A DNA stretch of 64,000 bases, taken from Variovorax ginsengisoli. GTDB lineage: Bacteria; Pseudomonadota; Gammaproteobacteria; Burkholderiales; Burkholderiaceae_C. The stretch covers positions 62,001 through 126,000 of the forward strand of contig NZ_JAUSRO010000005.1 in NCBI RefSeq assembly GCF_030811835.1, in the 5' to 3' direction. This document shows, in pieces, positions 43,693-53,803 of the stretch (position 1 is the first letter of the stretch; the number at the start of each line of letters is the position of its first letter). Position numbers and translations under genes: made by a program. Below the pieces are notes generated by a model that searched no databases, was not told the origin of the DNA, and saw nothing but the letters and a program-made list of their open reading frames with translations.

Positions 43693-45084
43693 TCAGTCCA
43701 GCCGCCGCACGATGTCCAGGGCTTCCTCGATGCGCTCGACCGGATGGATCGTCAGCCCCTCGATCTCCTTGCTGCCTTTCTTCGGCGCATTGGCCTTGGG
43801 CACCACCGCCACGCTGAAGCCGAGCTTGGCGGCTTCGCGCAGGCGCTCCTGGCCGCGCGGCGCGGGGCGCACCTCGCCGGCCAGGCCGACCTCACCGAAA
43901 GCGATGAAACCCTTGGGCAGCGGCTTGCCACGCAGGCTCGAGGTGATGGCCAGCATCACTGCCAGGTCGGCCGCCGGTTCGCTGATGCGCACGCCGCCGA
44001 CCGCATTGACGAACACGTCCTGGTCCATGCAGGCCACGCCGGCGTGGCGGTGCAGCACCGCCAGCAGCATCGCGAGCCGGTCGCGGTCGAGGCCGACGGA
44101 CAGGCGCCGCGGACTGGGCCCGCCGTTGTCGACCAGCGCCTGGATCTCGACGAGCATCGGCCGCGTGCCTTCCAGCGTGACCAGCACGACGCTGCCGGGC
44201 ACCGGATCGCTGTGCTGGCTCAGGAAGATCGCGCTCGGGTTGGCCACGCCCTTGAGGCCACGCTCGGTCATCGCGAACACGCCGATCTCGTTGACCGCGC
44301 CGAAGCGGTTCTTGATCGCGCGCACCAGCCGGAAGCTGGAATTCGTGTCGCCCTCGAAGTACAGCACCGTGTCGACCATGTGTTCGAGCACGCGCGGGCC
44401 GGCGAGCGCGCCTTCCTTGGTGACGTGGCCGACCAGCACGATGGCCGTGCCGCTGGCCTTGGCAAAGCGCGTGAGATGCGCCGCGCATTCGCGCACCTGG
44501 GCCACCGAGCCGGGCGCGGAGGTGAGCTGGTCGGAATACACCGTCTGGATCGAGTCGATCACCGCGATGGCGGGCCGGTGTGCGTCGAGCGTGGCGATGA
44601 TCTTCTCCAGCTGGATCTCGGCGAGCACCTGCACCTGCGAACGGTCCAGGCCGAGCCGGCGCGAGCGCAGCGCGACCTGCGCGCCGCTCTCCTCGCCCGT
44701 GACGTACAGCGCGTTCTGCCCCGCGCGCTGCAACGCGTCGACCGCCTGCAGCAAGAGCGTGGACTTGCCGATGCCCGGGTCGCCGCCGATCAGCGTGACG
44801 CCGCCGGGCACGATGCCGCCGCCCAGCACGCGGTCGAGTTCCTCGATGCCCGTGGAGGTGCGGTCGACGTCGCTGGCCTCGATCTCCGAGAGCACCGACA
44901 GGTCGCCGGTGCCCGCCAGCGACGCGAACTGCGTGCCGAAGCGGTTGTGGGCCGGGCCGCCCGCGGGCGTCGCCACCTGTTCGACGAGGGTGTTCCAGGC
45001 GTTGCAGCTGGGGCACTTGCCGAGCCACTTCGCGCTGGTGCCGCCGCACTCGGTGCAGACGTAATTGGTTTTTTCCTTGGCCAT
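43693..45084 (-). CDS. radA: DNA repair protein RadA
   Basis: A 463-residue RadA (Sms), a RecA-like helicase acting in branch migration and recombination repair. The C4 zinc finger is CTECGGTSAKWLGKCPSC at the N-terminus; Walker A is GGDPGIGKST, the KNRFGAVNEIGVF motif follows in the middle, and the C-terminal domain is Lon-like (LRGKPLPKGFIAFGEVGLAGEVRPA). ATG 45084 gives the normal MAKEKTNYVCTECG-like N-terminus; the longer frame upstream is intergenic. It is divergent from the HpaI-type aldolase gene. Confidence 0.96.
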   Translation of the reverse strand: MAKEKTNYVCTECGGTSAKWLGKCPSCNAWNTLVEQVATPAGGPAHNRFGTQFASLAGTGDLSVLSEIEASDVDRTSTGIEELDRVLGGGIVPGGVTLIGGDPGIGKSTLLLQAVDALQRAGQNALYVTGEESGAQVALRSRRLGLDRSQVQVLAEIQLEKIIATLDAHRPAIAVIDSIQTVYSDQLTSAPGSVAQVRECAAHLTRFAKASGTAIVLVGHVTKEGALAGPRVLEHMVDTVLYFEGDTNSSFRLVRAIKNRFGAVNEIGVFAMTERGLKGVANPSAIFLSQHSDPVPGSVVLVTLEGTRPMLVEIQALVDNGGPSPRRLSVGLDRDRLAMLLAVLHRHAGVACMDQDVFVNAVGGVRISEPAADLAVMLAITSSLRGKPLPKGFIAFGEVGLAGEVRPAPRGQERLREAAKLGFSVAVVPKANAPKKGSKEIEGLTIHPVERIEEALDIVRRLD

Positions 45085-45128
45085 CGGACAAGTGTAGGCA
45101 GCAAGGGGGCGACATGGCGGCACGGACC

Positions 45129-45142
45129 CAGGGAAAACCCTG
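45129..45142. promoter_or_regulatory. Small dyad in the radA / aldolase divergent promoter region
   Basis: CAGGGAAAACCCTG pairs CAGGG with CCCTG around AAAA, and a CCGATCGG palindrome follows within a few bases, in the 131-bp gap between divergent radA and the HpaI-type aldolase gene. Either could be an operator or a short hairpin for the catabolic operon. No cognate regulator gene lies beside it. Role is inferred from position only. Confidence 0.25.
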
Positions 45143-45215
45143 ACCGATCGGTGCAATGAAGCACGGCCGGGATGATTCAATCTATCGCATTCCCACGACG
45201 TCACCTCTCCCCCCC

Positions 45216-46037
45216 ATGAAGACACCCCTGAACACCTTCAAGCAAGCCCTGGTCGACCGCCAACCGCAGATCGGCCTGTGGGTCGGCCTGGCCGACGGCT
45301 ACGCGGCCGAAATCCTTGCAGGCGTCGGCTACGACTGGCTGCTGGTCGACGGCGAGCACGCGCCCAACGACGTGCGCTCGATCAGCGCGCAACTGCAGGG
45401 GATCTACAGCGCCTGGTCGGCCCAGCCCGACGCGGCGGGGCGGTCGCAGCCGGTGGTGCGCGTGCCGGTGGGCGAAACCGCGCTGATCAAGCAGATGCTC
45501 GACATCGGCGCCCAGACCATCCTGGTGCCGATGGTCGACACCGCCGCGCAGGCCGCGCAACTGGCGCAGGCCATGCGCTACCCGCCCGAGGGCATCCGTG
45601 GCATGGGCAGTGCCCTGGCGCGCGCCTCGCGCTGGCAGGCGTACCCGAACTACCTGCACGAGGCCAACGCGCAGACCTGCCTGCTGGTGCAGGCCGAGAC
45701 GGTGGAGGCGATGAAGAACCTTGACGCCATCGCGGCCACGCCCGGCGTGGACGGCGTGTTCATCGGCCCGGCCGACCTGTCGGCCTCGATGGGCTTCGTC
45801 GGCCAGCCGAACCATCCCGAAGTTCAGGCCACCATCGCCGACGGCATCGCACGCATCCTGAAGGCGGGCAAGGCGCCCGGCATCCTGTCGACCACCGAGG
45901 AACAGGCGCGCAAGTGGCTCGCGGCCGGCGCCCTGTTCGTGGCCGTGGGGGTCGACACCATGCTGCTCACGGCGGCGGCGCAGCAGCTGCTGGCGACCTA
46001 CACGTCGAAGCCGGGCGCTGGCCCGAACGGTTACTGA
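45216..46037 (+). CDS. hpaI: HpaI-type 2-oxo acid aldolase (HpcH/HpaI family)
   Basis: A 273-residue class II (metal-dependent) pyruvate aldolase. The sequence follows E. coli HpaI almost block by block: [78 protein letters not shown] and [14 protein letters not shown]. HpaI cleaves 4-hydroxy-2-oxoheptanedioate to pyruvate plus succinic semialdehyde, but relatives act on 2-keto-3-deoxy sugar acids. The other homoprotocatechuate genes are absent and a sugar-acid dehydratase follows by 13 bp, so the sugar-acid reading is more likely here. ATG 45216 is used. Confidence 0.88.
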   Translation: MKTPLNTFKQALVDRQPQIGLWVGLADGYAAEILAGVGYDWLLVDGEHAPNDVRSISAQLQGIYSAWSAQPDAAGRSQPVVRVPVGETALIKQMLDIGAQTILVPMVDTAAQAAQLAQAMRYPPEGIRGMGSALARASRWQAYPNYLHEANAQTCLLVQAETVEAMKNLDAIAATPGVDGVFIGPADLSASMGFVGQPNHPEVQATIADGIARILKAGKAPGILSTTEEQARKWLAAGALFVAVGVDTMLLTAAAQQLLATYTSKPGAGPNGY

Positions 46038-46050
46038 GGCGCGCGCAGGC

Positions 46051-47799
46051 ATGACCGAACCCACGAACGCGCCACCGCTGCCCCTGCGCTCGGCCACCAT
46101 CCGCACCGGCACCATCCGCGCCACCACGCGCAGCTTCCTGCACGCACTGGGCCAGGACGACGAGGACATCGAGCGCCCGCACGTCGGCGTCTTCCACACC
46201 GGCGGAGAGATGAGCCCCTGCAACCTGAACCTGCGCGAGCAGGCCCAGCATGCCAAGACCGGCATCTATGCCGGTGGCGGCACGCCGCACGAATGCCCGG
46301 TGGTGTCGGTGAGCGATGGCCTGACGATGGCGCACTCGGGCATGCGTTTCTCGCTGGTCTCGCGCGAGCTGATCGCCGACAGCGTGGAGGCGTCCACCCG
46401 CGGCCACCAGTGGGACGGCATCTTCGCGATCGGCGCCTGCGACAAGAATCTGCCGGGGCTGATGATGGGCATGGTGCGCTGCAACGTGCCCAGCGTGTTC
46501 GTGCACGGCGGCTCCGCCCTGCCCGGCCAGATGCCCGGCCCACATCCAGAAGTACGGGGGCGCGACCTCAACGTGGTCGACACCTACGAAACCATCGGCA
46601 AGGTGCTCGCCGGCAGCGCGACGCCCGACGAGCTCGATGCCATGAGCCGCGCCTGCCTGCCGACCGCAGGGGCCTGTGCGGGCCAGTTCACGGCCAACAC
46701 CATGGGCATGGTGAGCGAAGCGCTGGGCCTCGCGCCCATCGGCTCGAGCATGGTGCCGGCCGTGTTCAGCGAACGCGCGCCGCTGATGCGCCGTGCCGCC
46801 AGGACCCTCATGAAGGCCGTCCTGGGCGACGGTCCGCTGCCACGCGACATCGTCACCCGCCAGGCGCTGGAGAACGCCTGCGCCGTGGTGTCGGCCACCG
46901 GCGGCTCGACCAACGCGGCGCTGCACATTCCGGCCATCGCGCACGAGGCTGGCATCCAGTTCCACCTCGACGACGTGGCCGAAGTCTTCGCGCGCACGCC
47001 GCTCATTGCCGACCTGCGGCCCGGCGGCCGTTACCTGGCGCGCGACGTGTTCTACGTCGGCGGTGCGGGCGTGATCCTGCGCACGCTGCTCGACCAGGGT
47101 TATCTGCACGGCGACGCCCTCACCTTCACCGGCCGCACGCTGGCCGAGGAGGTGGCCGGCGCGCCACTGCCCGATGGCCGCGTGGTGCGCGCGGCGGGCG
47201 ACCCGCTCTCGCAGGACGGCGGGCTGGCCGTGCTCAAGGGCAACCTGTGCCCCGACGGCGCACTGCTCAAGACGGCGGGGCTGCAGGGCCTGGTGTTCCG
47301 CGGCCCGGCGCGCGTGTTCGAGTCGGAGGAAGAAGCGCAGACCGCGGTGCAGCACCTGCGCTACGCGGCCGGCGACGTCATCGTCATCCGCAACGAAGGC
47401 CCCAAGGGCAGCCCCGGCATGCGCGAGATGCTCGGCATTACCGCCCTGCTCTACGGCCAGGGCATGGGCGACAAGGTGGCGCTGCTGACCGACGGGCGCT
47501 TCTCGGGGGCCACGCGCGGGCTGTGCATCGGCTATGCCGGGCCGGAAGCGGCCGACGGCGGGCCGATCGCGGCGCTGCGCGACGGCGACCTGATCGCCAT
47601 CGACGCGCGTGCCGGGTCACGCACCATCACGGTCGAGCTGAGCGCGGCAGAAATTGCCGACCGGCTCGCCCGACGTGAGGTAAACGAGGGGGTCGAACAC
47701 CGCGGCTTGCTGGAAAAATACGCCCTCACCGTGCGCCCGGCCCATCGCGGCGCCGTGACCCACTCGGGCGCAGTCACCTGGCTGCGCGACGCATCCTGA
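46051..47799 (+). CDS. IlvD/Edd family dehydratase (sugar acid or dihydroxyacid)
   Basis: A 582-residue iron-sulfur dehydratase. The cluster cysteines are found in [24 protein letters not shown] and [34 protein letters not shown] and [20 protein letters not shown] are also conserved. Family members dehydrate 2,3-dihydroxy acids (IlvD) or aldonic acids such as arabinonate, xylonate and gluconate. With the aldolase just upstream, the pathway aldonate to 2-keto-3-deoxy acid to pyruvate plus aldehyde would be natural. The housekeeping IlvD is probably elsewhere. Five genes in a row share strand and short gaps. Confidence 0.88.
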   Translation: MTEPTNAPPLPLRSATIRTGTIRATTRSFLHALGQDDEDIERPHVGVFHTGGEMSPCNLNLREQAQHAKTGIYAGGGTPHECPVVSVSDGLTMAHSGMRFSLVSRELIADSVEASTRGHQWDGIFAIGACDKNLPGLMMGMVRCNVPSVFVHGGSALPGQMPGPHPEVRGRDLNVVDTYETIGKVLAGSATPDELDAMSRACLPTAGACAGQFTANTMGMVSEALGLAPIGSSMVPAVFSERAPLMRRAARTLMKAVLGDGPLPRDIVTRQALENACAVVSATGGSTNAALHIPAIAHEAGIQFHLDDVAEVFARTPLIADLRPGGRYLARDVFYVGGAGVILRTLLDQGYLHGDALTFTGRTLAEEVAGAPLPDGRVVRAAGDPLSQDGGLAVLKGNLCPDGALLKTAGLQGLVFRGPARVFESEEEAQTAVQHLRYAAGDVIVIRNEGPKGSPGMREMLGITALLYGQGMGDKVALLTDGRFSGATRGLCIGYAGPEAADGGPIAALRDGDLIAIDARAGSRTITVELSAAEIADRLARREVNEGVEHRGLLEKYALTVRPAHRGAVTHSGAVTWLRDAS

Positions 47800-47828
47800 A
47801 AAAGCCATCCCACCGAAGAGAGACAGAC

Positions 47829-48818
47829 ATGAATTTCAACCGCCGCCATCTGCTGCAGACCACCGGTGCCTCGGCGCTGCTCGCCGCCATCGGCCAGCGG
47901 GCCTTCGCGCAGGCGTCGATCGAAACGGCCACCATCGTCACCGGTTTCGCCGCGGGCGGCACCTCGGACAACATCTGCCGCCGGCTGGCGCAGAAGCTCG
48001 GCGGCGACTATGCGCGCACCGCCGTGGTGGAAAACCGCACCGGTGCGGGTGGCCAGATCGCGGTCACCTACGTCAAGGGCAAGCCCGCCGACGGCACCAC
48101 GATCCTGCAGACGCCGACCTCGATCCTCACCATCTACCCGCACATCTACAAGAAGCTGCCGTACGACCCGATGGTCGACCTCACGCCCGTGAGCATCGGC
48201 TGCATCTTCGACTTCGGCTTTGCGGTCGGCCCGTCGGTGCCGGCCAGCGTGAAGACCGTGCCCGAATTCCTGGCCTGGGCCAAGGCCAACCCGGCGGGCG
48301 CCAACTTCGGCTCGCCGGCCGCCGGCTCCACGCCGCACTTCATCGGCGCGCTGCTGGGCAAGCAGGGCGGCGTCGAGCTCAAGCACGCGGGCTACCGCGG
48401 CACGCAGCCGGCCATGCTCGACCTGCTGGGCGGCAACATCTCGGCGGTGTCCGGCCCGATCGGCGACATCACGCAGCACCTGCCCTCGGGCAAGGTCCGC
48501 ATCCTGGGTGTGTCGGGTGCCAAGCGCAACCGCTTTGCCCCCGACGTGCCGACCTTCGGCGAACAGGGCATCAAGGACATGGCGCACAGCGAGTGGTTCG
48601 CCTTCTTCCTGCCTGCCAAGGCCTCGCCGGAACTGGTTGCCCGCCTGAACGCATCGATGAAGACCGCGCTGGCGCAAAAGGACGTGATCGATGGGCTGGG
48701 CACTTTCGGCCTGGAGGCCATGTCGTCGACCCCGGCCGAGCTGACCGAGTTGCTCAAGAAGGACACGGCCAAGTGGGGACCGATCGTCAAGGAGGTCGGC
48801 TTCACCGCGGAAGGCTGA
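47829..48818 (+). CDS. Bug-family tripartite tricarboxylate transporter binding protein
   Basis: A 329-residue periplasmic binding protein. Signal peptide NRRHLLQTTGASALLAAIGQRAFAQ (RR motif), then IVTGFAAGGTSDNICRRLAQKLGGDYARTAVVENRTGAGGQIAVTYV, which is the standard Bug N-terminus, and the LGVSGAKR and FGEQGIKDM-type segments later. Such proteins bind carboxylates, sugar acids or aromatic acids; there are no TctA/TctB membrane partners in the window, which is common for Bug proteins. It lies inside the catabolic operon 29 bp after the dehydratase. Confidence 0.9.
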   Translation: MNFNRRHLLQTTGASALLAAIGQRAFAQASIETATIVTGFAAGGTSDNICRRLAQKLGGDYARTAVVENRTGAGGQIAVTYVKGKPADGTTILQTPTSILTIYPHIYKKLPYDPMVDLTPVSIGCIFDFGFAVGPSVPASVKTVPEFLAWAKANPAGANFGSPAAGSTPHFIGALLGKQGGVELKHAGYRGTQPAMLDLLGGNISAVSGPIGDITQHLPSGKVRILGVSGAKRNRFAPDVPTFGEQGIKDMAHSEWFAFFLPAKASPELVARLNASMKTALAQKDVIDGLGTFGLEAMSSTPAELTELLKKDTAKWGPIVKEVGFTAEG

Positions 48819-48834
48819 GCGTGAAGGAGCTGCC

Positions 48835-49614
48835 ATGAACACCACCGCCTCGACCCTGGTCCATCCGACGATCCACCCCGACGAACGCGCCGCCCGCCTC
48901 CAGCTCGCGGCCTGCTACCGCATCTTCGCGATGCTGGGCTGGACGGAGATGATCTACAACCACATCACGCTGCGGCTGCCCGACAGCGTGACGGGCGGGG
49001 ACAAGCAGTTCCTCATCAACCCCTTCGGACTGCACTACAGCGAGGTGACCGCCGGCAACCTGGTGAAGATCGACCTGCAGGGCCGCGTGCTCGACGGCTC
49101 GACGCATGCGGTCAACCCGGCCGGCTTCACGGTGCATGCCGCGATCCACGACGGCCTGCCCGGTGCGCACTGCGTGATGCACACGCACACCACGGCCGGC
49201 GTGGCGGTGGCCTGCCTGGAGGGCGGCCTGCAGCAGACCAACTTTTATACCGCGCAGTTGCACGGCATGGTCGCGTACCACGACTTCGAAGGCATCACGA
49301 TCCATGCCGACGAAGGCCCGCGGCTGTTGCAAAGCATTGGCGAGCGCCAGGCGGTGATCCTGCGCAACCACGGCCTGCTGGCCTGGGGCCACACCCTGCC
49401 GCAGACCTTTGCCATCCTCTGGACGCTGCAACGCGCCTGCGAAATCCAGATGGCGACGTTCTCGATGGGCCGTGCGATTCCTGTGAGCGAAGCCGTGGCC
49501 GCCCGCTGCACGCGCGATGCGCTGCAGTTCAATCCGAACCACGGTGCCGGCCAGGACGTGTTCGACGCCCTGGTGCGGCAGGTCGACCGCATCGACGACA
49601 GCTACAAGAACTGA
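48835..49614 (+). CDS. Class II aldolase/adducin-like protein
   Basis: A 259-residue protein of the class II aldolase/adducin superfamily. Zinc-ligand histidines are in HCVMHTHTTAGVAVACLEG and ILRNHGLLAWG, and the N-terminal ITLRLPD and FLINPFGLHYSEVTAGNLVKID blocks are typical. In sugar-acid operons these enzymes act as 3-oxo-tetronate-phosphate decarboxylases or tartronate-semialdehyde-forming aldolases; the bacterial non-phosphate group is poorly characterised. It is 16 bp after the Bug gene and 1 bp before the reductase gene. Confidence 0.85.
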   Translation: MNTTASTLVHPTIHPDERAARLQLAACYRIFAMLGWTEMIYNHITLRLPDSVTGGDKQFLINPFGLHYSEVTAGNLVKIDLQGRVLDGSTHAVNPAGFTVHAAIHDGLPGAHCVMHTHTTAGVAVACLEGGLQQTNFYTAQLHGMVAYHDFEGITIHADEGPRLLQSIGERQAVILRNHGLLAWGHTLPQTFAILWTLQRACEIQMATFSMGRAIPVSEAVAARCTRDALQFNPNHGAGQDVFDALVRQVDRIDDSYKN

Positions 49615-49615
49615 C

Positions 49616-50602
49616 ATGAAAATCTGCATTTATGGCGCCGGCGCCATCGGTGGGTGGATCGGTGCGGCGCTGGTCCGCGCAGGCGAGCAGCTTCACGTGG
49701 TGGCACGCGGCGCGACCCTTGCGGCCTTGCGCGCCGACGGGCTGACGCTGGTGCAGGGCGAAGTCCGCACGTCCATGCCGGTCCGCGCCGAGGAAGACCC
49801 CGCTGCGCTCGGCGTGCAGGACCTGGTGGTGATCGCGGTCAAGGCGCCGGCGCTGGCGTCGGTTGCGGCACGCATTGCGCCGCTGATCGGCCCCGACACG
49901 GTCGTGCTGACCGCCATGAACGGCGTGCCGTGGTGGTTCCTGGAAGGCGGCTTCGGTGGCCCGCTGGCCGGCCAGCGGCTGGCTGCGGTCGACCCGGACG
50001 GGCAGATCGCCGCCGCCATACCGGCGCGCCATGTCATCGGCGGCGTGGTGCATGCGAGCTGCTCGCTCGACGCGCCCGGCGTGGTGCGGCATCACTTCGG
50101 CAACGGGCTGATCATCGGCGAGCCTTCGGGCCAAGCCACGCCCCGCGTGCAGGCGCTGGCCGAACGGCTGGTGCGCGGCGGCATCCAGGCCACCGTGTCG
50201 CCCCAGATCCAGAAAGACGTCTGGTACAAGCTCTGGGGCAACATGACGGTCAACCCGATCAGCGCGCTCACGGGGACGACCACCGACCTGATCATGCAGG
50301 ACGATCTGGTGCTCGGCTTCATCTCGCGCGTGATGCTCGAAGCCAAGGAGATCGGTGCGCGCATCGGCGTGCCGATTGCCGACAGCCCCGAAGACCGCCA
50401 CGTCGTGACCCGCAAGCTCGGCGCTTTCAAGACCTCGATGCTGCAGGACGTGCAAGCATCGCGGCCGGTGGAGCTCGACGCGCTGGTGACGGTGGTGCGC
50501 GAACTCGGCCAGCTCACGCAGACACCGACGCCCTTTACCGACGCGCTCCTGGGTCTGGCGCGGTTGCGCACGCGCCAATTGGGGCTGTATCCCGGACTTT
50601 GA
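49616..50602 (+). CDS. Ketopantoate reductase-like (PanE/ApbA) NADPH-dependent reductase
   Basis: A 328-residue reductase. The N-terminal Rossmann motif is CIYGAGAIGGWIGAALVRAG, and the C-terminal ketopantoate-reductase domain contains KLWGNMTVNPISALTGTT and DSPEDRHVVTRKLGAFKTSMLQDVQASRPVELDALV with the Lys/Asn/Ser/Glu positions expected in PanE. Several PanE homologues in catabolic operons reduce other 2-oxo acids, so I do not name it panE. It begins 1 bp after the class II aldolase stop and ends the operon, converging with alr. Confidence 0.85.
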   Translation: MKICIYGAGAIGGWIGAALVRAGEQLHVVARGATLAALRADGLTLVQGEVRTSMPVRAEEDPAALGVQDLVVIAVKAPALASVAARIAPLIGPDTVVLTAMNGVPWWFLEGGFGGPLAGQRLAAVDPDGQIAAAIPARHVIGGVVHASCSLDAPGVVRHHFGNGLIIGEPSGQATPRVQALAERLVRGGIQATVSPQIQKDVWYKLWGNMTVNPISALTGTTTDLIMQDDLVLGFISRVMLEAKEIGARIGVPIADSPEDRHVVTRKLGAFKTSMLQDVQASRPVELDALVTVVRELGQLTQTPTPFTDALLGLARLRTRQLGLYPGL

Positions 50603-50631
50603 AGCGCACGCCCGACGGCCGTGCACCCTTT

Positions 50632-51726
50632 TCAGTCGGCTTCGACCGCGAAGGGCACCCGCGGCGCCACGGCGCACATCAGCTCGTAGCCGACCGTGCC
50701 CGCCGCTTGCGCCACCTCGTCGATGGGCAGCACGGCGCCGGTCGAGGCACTCCCCCACAGCGTGACCTCGCTGCCGAACCCGGCGTTCGGCACGGGCGTG
50801 AGGTCGATGGTGACCATGTCCATGCTGACACGCCCGACGACCCGTGTGCGAACGCCGTCGACCAGCACCGGCGTGCCGGTCGGCGCATGGCGCGGATAGC
50901 CGTCGGCATACCCCACGGCGGCCACGCCGATGGTCATGGGGACATCGGCGACGAAGCTGGACCCATAGCCGACCGTGGCGCCGGGCTGCAGCGTCTGCAC
51001 GCCGATCAGCCTGGTGCGCAGCGACATCGTGGGCCGAAGTTGCCAATGCGCCGCGTCGTGCGCCGGGAAGTCGGGCGCGCTGCCGTAGAGCACGATGCCC
51101 GGGCGCACCCAGTCGGCACGCGTCTGCGGGCCATGGCGCAGCACGGCCGCGCTGTTGGCGATCGAGCGCTCGCCCGGCAGGTCCTGTGTGGCGTGCTCGA
51201 ACGCGGCGAGCGCATCGGCCACGCCGCGCGGGCCGTCGGCGTCGCTGAAGTGCGTCATCAGCGAAATCTCGTCGACCTGCGGCAGCGCGTTCAGCCGCGT
51301 CCAGGCCGCACGGAAGCGCTCGGGCGCGAAGCCCAGGCGGTTCATGCCCGAATTCATCTTGAGGAACACGCGCTGCGGCACCTGCGTCTTGTGGGCGGCC
51401 AGCCAGTCGATCTGCGCGTCGCAGTGCACGGCGTGCCACAGGTCCAGCCGCGAGCAGAGTTCGAGGTCGCGCGCGTCGAACACGCCCTCGAGCAGCAGGA
51501 TGGGGCCGCGCCAGCCGAGCGCACGGACGCGCTCGGCCTCGGCCAGGTCCAGCATGGCAAAGCCGTCCGCCGCACGCAGGCTGTCGAACACGCGCTCGAT
51601 GCCATGACCATAGGCATTGGCCTTGACGACGGCCCATATCCGCGCGTCGAGCGCCGCACGGCGTGCACGGTCGAGGTTGTGGCGCAGGGCAGCCGGATGG
51701 ACGGTGGCAAGAATGGGGCGTGGCAC
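50632..51726 (-). CDS. alr: Alanine racemase
   Basis: A 364-residue PLP-dependent racemase supplying D-alanine for peptidoglycan. The PLP lysine is in [11 protein letters not shown] near residue 35; the second catalytic base, Tyr, is in [12 protein letters not shown], and RPGIVLYG and [12 protein letters not shown] are conserved. The start is GTG 51726, preceded by an AGG-type SD at good spacing; the longer frame upstream is in the divergent promoter region of lplT. The lplT-alr neighbourhood is common in these bacteria. Confidence 0.94.
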   Translation of the reverse strand: MPRPILATVHPAALRHNLDRARRAALDARIWAVVKANAYGHGIERVFDSLRAADGFAMLDLAEAERVRALGWRGPILLLEGVFDARDLELCSRLDLWHAVHCDAQIDWLAAHKTQVPQRVFLKMNSGMNRLGFAPERFRAAWTRLNALPQVDEISLMTHFSDADGPRGVADALAAFEHATQDLPGERSIANSAAVLRHGPQTRADWVRPGIVLYGSAPDFPAHDAAHWQLRPTMSLRTRLIGVQTLQPGATVGYGSSFVADVPMTIGVAAVGYADGYPRHAPTGTPVLVDGVRTRVVGRVSMDMVTIDLTPVPNAGFGSEVTLWGSASTGAVLPIDEVAQAAGTVGYELMCAVAPRVPFAVEAD

Positions 51727-51920
51727 GAAAAAAACCTGGTGAGCGTGGGGATTCACCCGCCTCGCATGCCACGGGGGCGACAAGATGTCGGGTTGTGGCC
51801 GACATTTTCTCATTTCACCCCATGCTATAACCGCGCATTCGCCTCAGGGCTACGCCCGCGAAGTTTCTTCAACCGCCCTCTTACCCATCGCCAGCAGATC
51901 TCTGGCCAGCCAGCCCATCG

Positions 51921-53225
51921 ATGAAGCGCGGTTTCTTCACCATCATGTCGGCCCAGTTCTTTTCGTCGCTGGCCGACAACGCGCTTTTCGTGGCCGCCGT
52001 CGAGCTCATGCGCTCGTCGGGGGCGCCCGAATGGCAGCGTGCGGCCCTGGTGCCGATCTTCACGCTGTTCTACGTGGCACTCGCGCCCTTGGTGGGCGCC
52101 TTCGCCGACGCGCTGCCCAAGGGCAAGGTCATGTTCATCAGCAATGCCATCAAGGTGGTGGGTTGCCTGATGATGCTGTTCGGCTCCCATCCCCTGCTGG
52201 CCTATGCCGTCGTGGGACTGGGCGCGGCGGCCTATTCGCCCGCCAAGTACGGCATCCTCACCGAGCTGCTGCCGGCGTCGCAGCTGGTCAAGGCCAATGG
52301 CTGGATCGAAGGTCTCACGATCGCGTCGATCATCCTGGGCATCGTGCTGGGCGGCACGCTGGTCGGCCATACCGTGTCCAGCCACCTGCTGGCCTTCGAC
52401 TTCCCGTTCATCGACACGGGTGTCGATTCGCCACCGGCCGCCGCCATCGCCTCGCTCATCTTCGTGTACATGATCGCGGCCTGGTTCAACACCCGCATTC
52501 CGCACACCGGCGTCAAGATGCGCCCACTGCGCTCGAACCCCGAGCACGGCTTCCTGCGCAACCTGGGCGCCCTGCTGCCCGACTTCTGGCAGTGCAATTC
52601 GCGCCTGTGGCGCGACAAGCTCGGCCAGATCTCGCTGGCCACGACCACACTGTTCTGGGGCGCGGGCGGCAACCTGAAATACATCGTGCTGGCATGGGCG
52701 TCGCTCGCGCTGGGCTACAGCACTGCGCAGGCGTCGTCACTGACCGGCGTGGTCGCCATCGGCACTGCGGTGGGTGCCGTGGTCGCTTCGATGCGCATGC
52801 GGCTGGACATGGCCACGCGCGTGATCCCGCTGGGCATCGGCATGGGCCTGCTGGTGATCTGCATGAACTTCATCGGCAACCTGTGGGTCGCGGTGCCCTT
52901 CCTGATCCTGCTGGGCGCCTTCGGCGGCTTCCTGGTGGTGCCGATGAACGCGCTGCTGCAGCATCGCGGGCACAACCTCATGGGCGCAGGGCGTTCGATT
53001 GCCGTGCAGAACTTCAACGAGCAGGCCTGCATCCTGGTGCTGGGCGCCTTCTACAGCGCCTGCACCGGCCTGGGCCTGTCGGCGTATTCCGCCATCACCG
53101 CCTTCGGCATCGTGGTCGCGGGCTTCATGTGGGTCATCAAGCGCTGGCACGAAAGCAACCTGCGCAAATACCCCGAAGAGGTCGAACACCTGCTGTCGAT
53201 CGCGCGCAGCGACAAGCACCACTGA
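51921..53225 (+). CDS. lplT: Lysophospholipid transporter LplT
   Basis: A 434-residue MFS-type flippase that returns lysophospholipids to the inner leaflet for re-acylation. The N-terminus FFTIMSAQFFSSLADNALFVAAVELM and the loop FADALPKGKVMFISNAIKVVG are characteristic, as is SPAKYGILTELLPASQLVKANGWIEG. About twelve helices are present. No Aas acyltransferase gene is adjacent. Upstream 51727-51920 is the divergent promoter region shared with alr, in which I see no distinct operator. Confidence 0.92.
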   Translation: MKRGFFTIMSAQFFSSLADNALFVAAVELMRSSGAPEWQRAALVPIFTLFYVALAPLVGAFADALPKGKVMFISNAIKVVGCLMMLFGSHPLLAYAVVGLGAAAYSPAKYGILTELLPASQLVKANGWIEGLTIASIILGIVLGGTLVGHTVSSHLLAFDFPFIDTGVDSPPAAAIASLIFVYMIAAWFNTRIPHTGVKMRPLRSNPEHGFLRNLGALLPDFWQCNSRLWRDKLGQISLATTTLFWGAGGNLKYIVLAWASLALGYSTAQASSLTGVVAIGTAVGAVVASMRMRLDMATRVIPLGIGMGLLVICMNFIGNLWVAVPFLILLGAFGGFLVVPMNALLQHRGHNLMGAGRSIAVQNFNEQACILVLGAFYSACTGLGLSAYSAITAFGIVVAGFMWVIKRWHESNLRKYPEEVEHLLSIARSDKHH

Positions 53226-53280
53226 GTGCCGCACAGCCGGCGGCGCGCCTTTCCTTCACACCTACCCACGAGGAACGCCG

Positions 53281-53766
53281 ATGGCATCGATCTACGACTT
53301 CACCGCACAGGCCATCGACGGCCAGGCCATTTCGTTGGGCGACTACCGCGGCCGTGTGCTGCTCATCGTGAACACCGCCAGCAAGTGCGGCTTCACGCCG
53401 CAGTTCGCCGGGCTCGAGGAACTGCATCAACGCTATGCCGATGAGGGCTTGAGCATCCTCGGCTTCCCGTCCAACCAGTTCGGCGGACAGGACCCGGGCA
53501 GCAACGATGAAATCGGTGCCTTCTGCACGAAGAACTACGGCGTCAGCTTCCAGATGATGGAGAAGATCGCCGTCAAGGGCGACGACGCCGCCCCGCTGTA
53601 CCGATGGCTGGTCCAGGAGAAACCGGGCTTGCTCGGCAGCACCGCCATCAAGTGGAACTTCACCAAGTTCCTGGTCGGCCGCGACGGCCAGGTGATCAAG
53701 CGCTACGCACCGCTCGACACACCCGCATCGCTGGCAAAGGACATCGAAGCCGCGCTGCGGGGATGA
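53281..53766 (+). CDS. Glutathione peroxidase (thiol peroxidase)
   Basis: A 161-residue thioredoxin-fold peroxidase. The catalytic Cys is in NTASKCGFTPQ (Cys instead of selenocysteine), and the partner residues are in FPSNQFGGQDPGSN and KWNFTKFLVGRDG. Bacterial members (BtuE/Gpx-like) reduce hydroperoxides with thioredoxin or glutathione as donor in the cytoplasm. It lies 55 bp downstream of lplT on the same strand and may be co-transcribed. Confidence 0.93.
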   Translation: MASIYDFTAQAIDGQAISLGDYRGRVLLIVNTASKCGFTPQFAGLEELHQRYADEGLSILGFPSNQFGGQDPGSNDEIGAFCTKNYGVSFQMMEKIAVKGDDAAPLYRWLVQEKPGLLGSTAIKWNFTKFLVGRDGQVIKRYAPLDTPASLAKDIEAALRG

Positions 53767-53803
53767 GGGGCTGCGCATCGGCGCACCGGCGCAGGCAGCG
53801 CCT

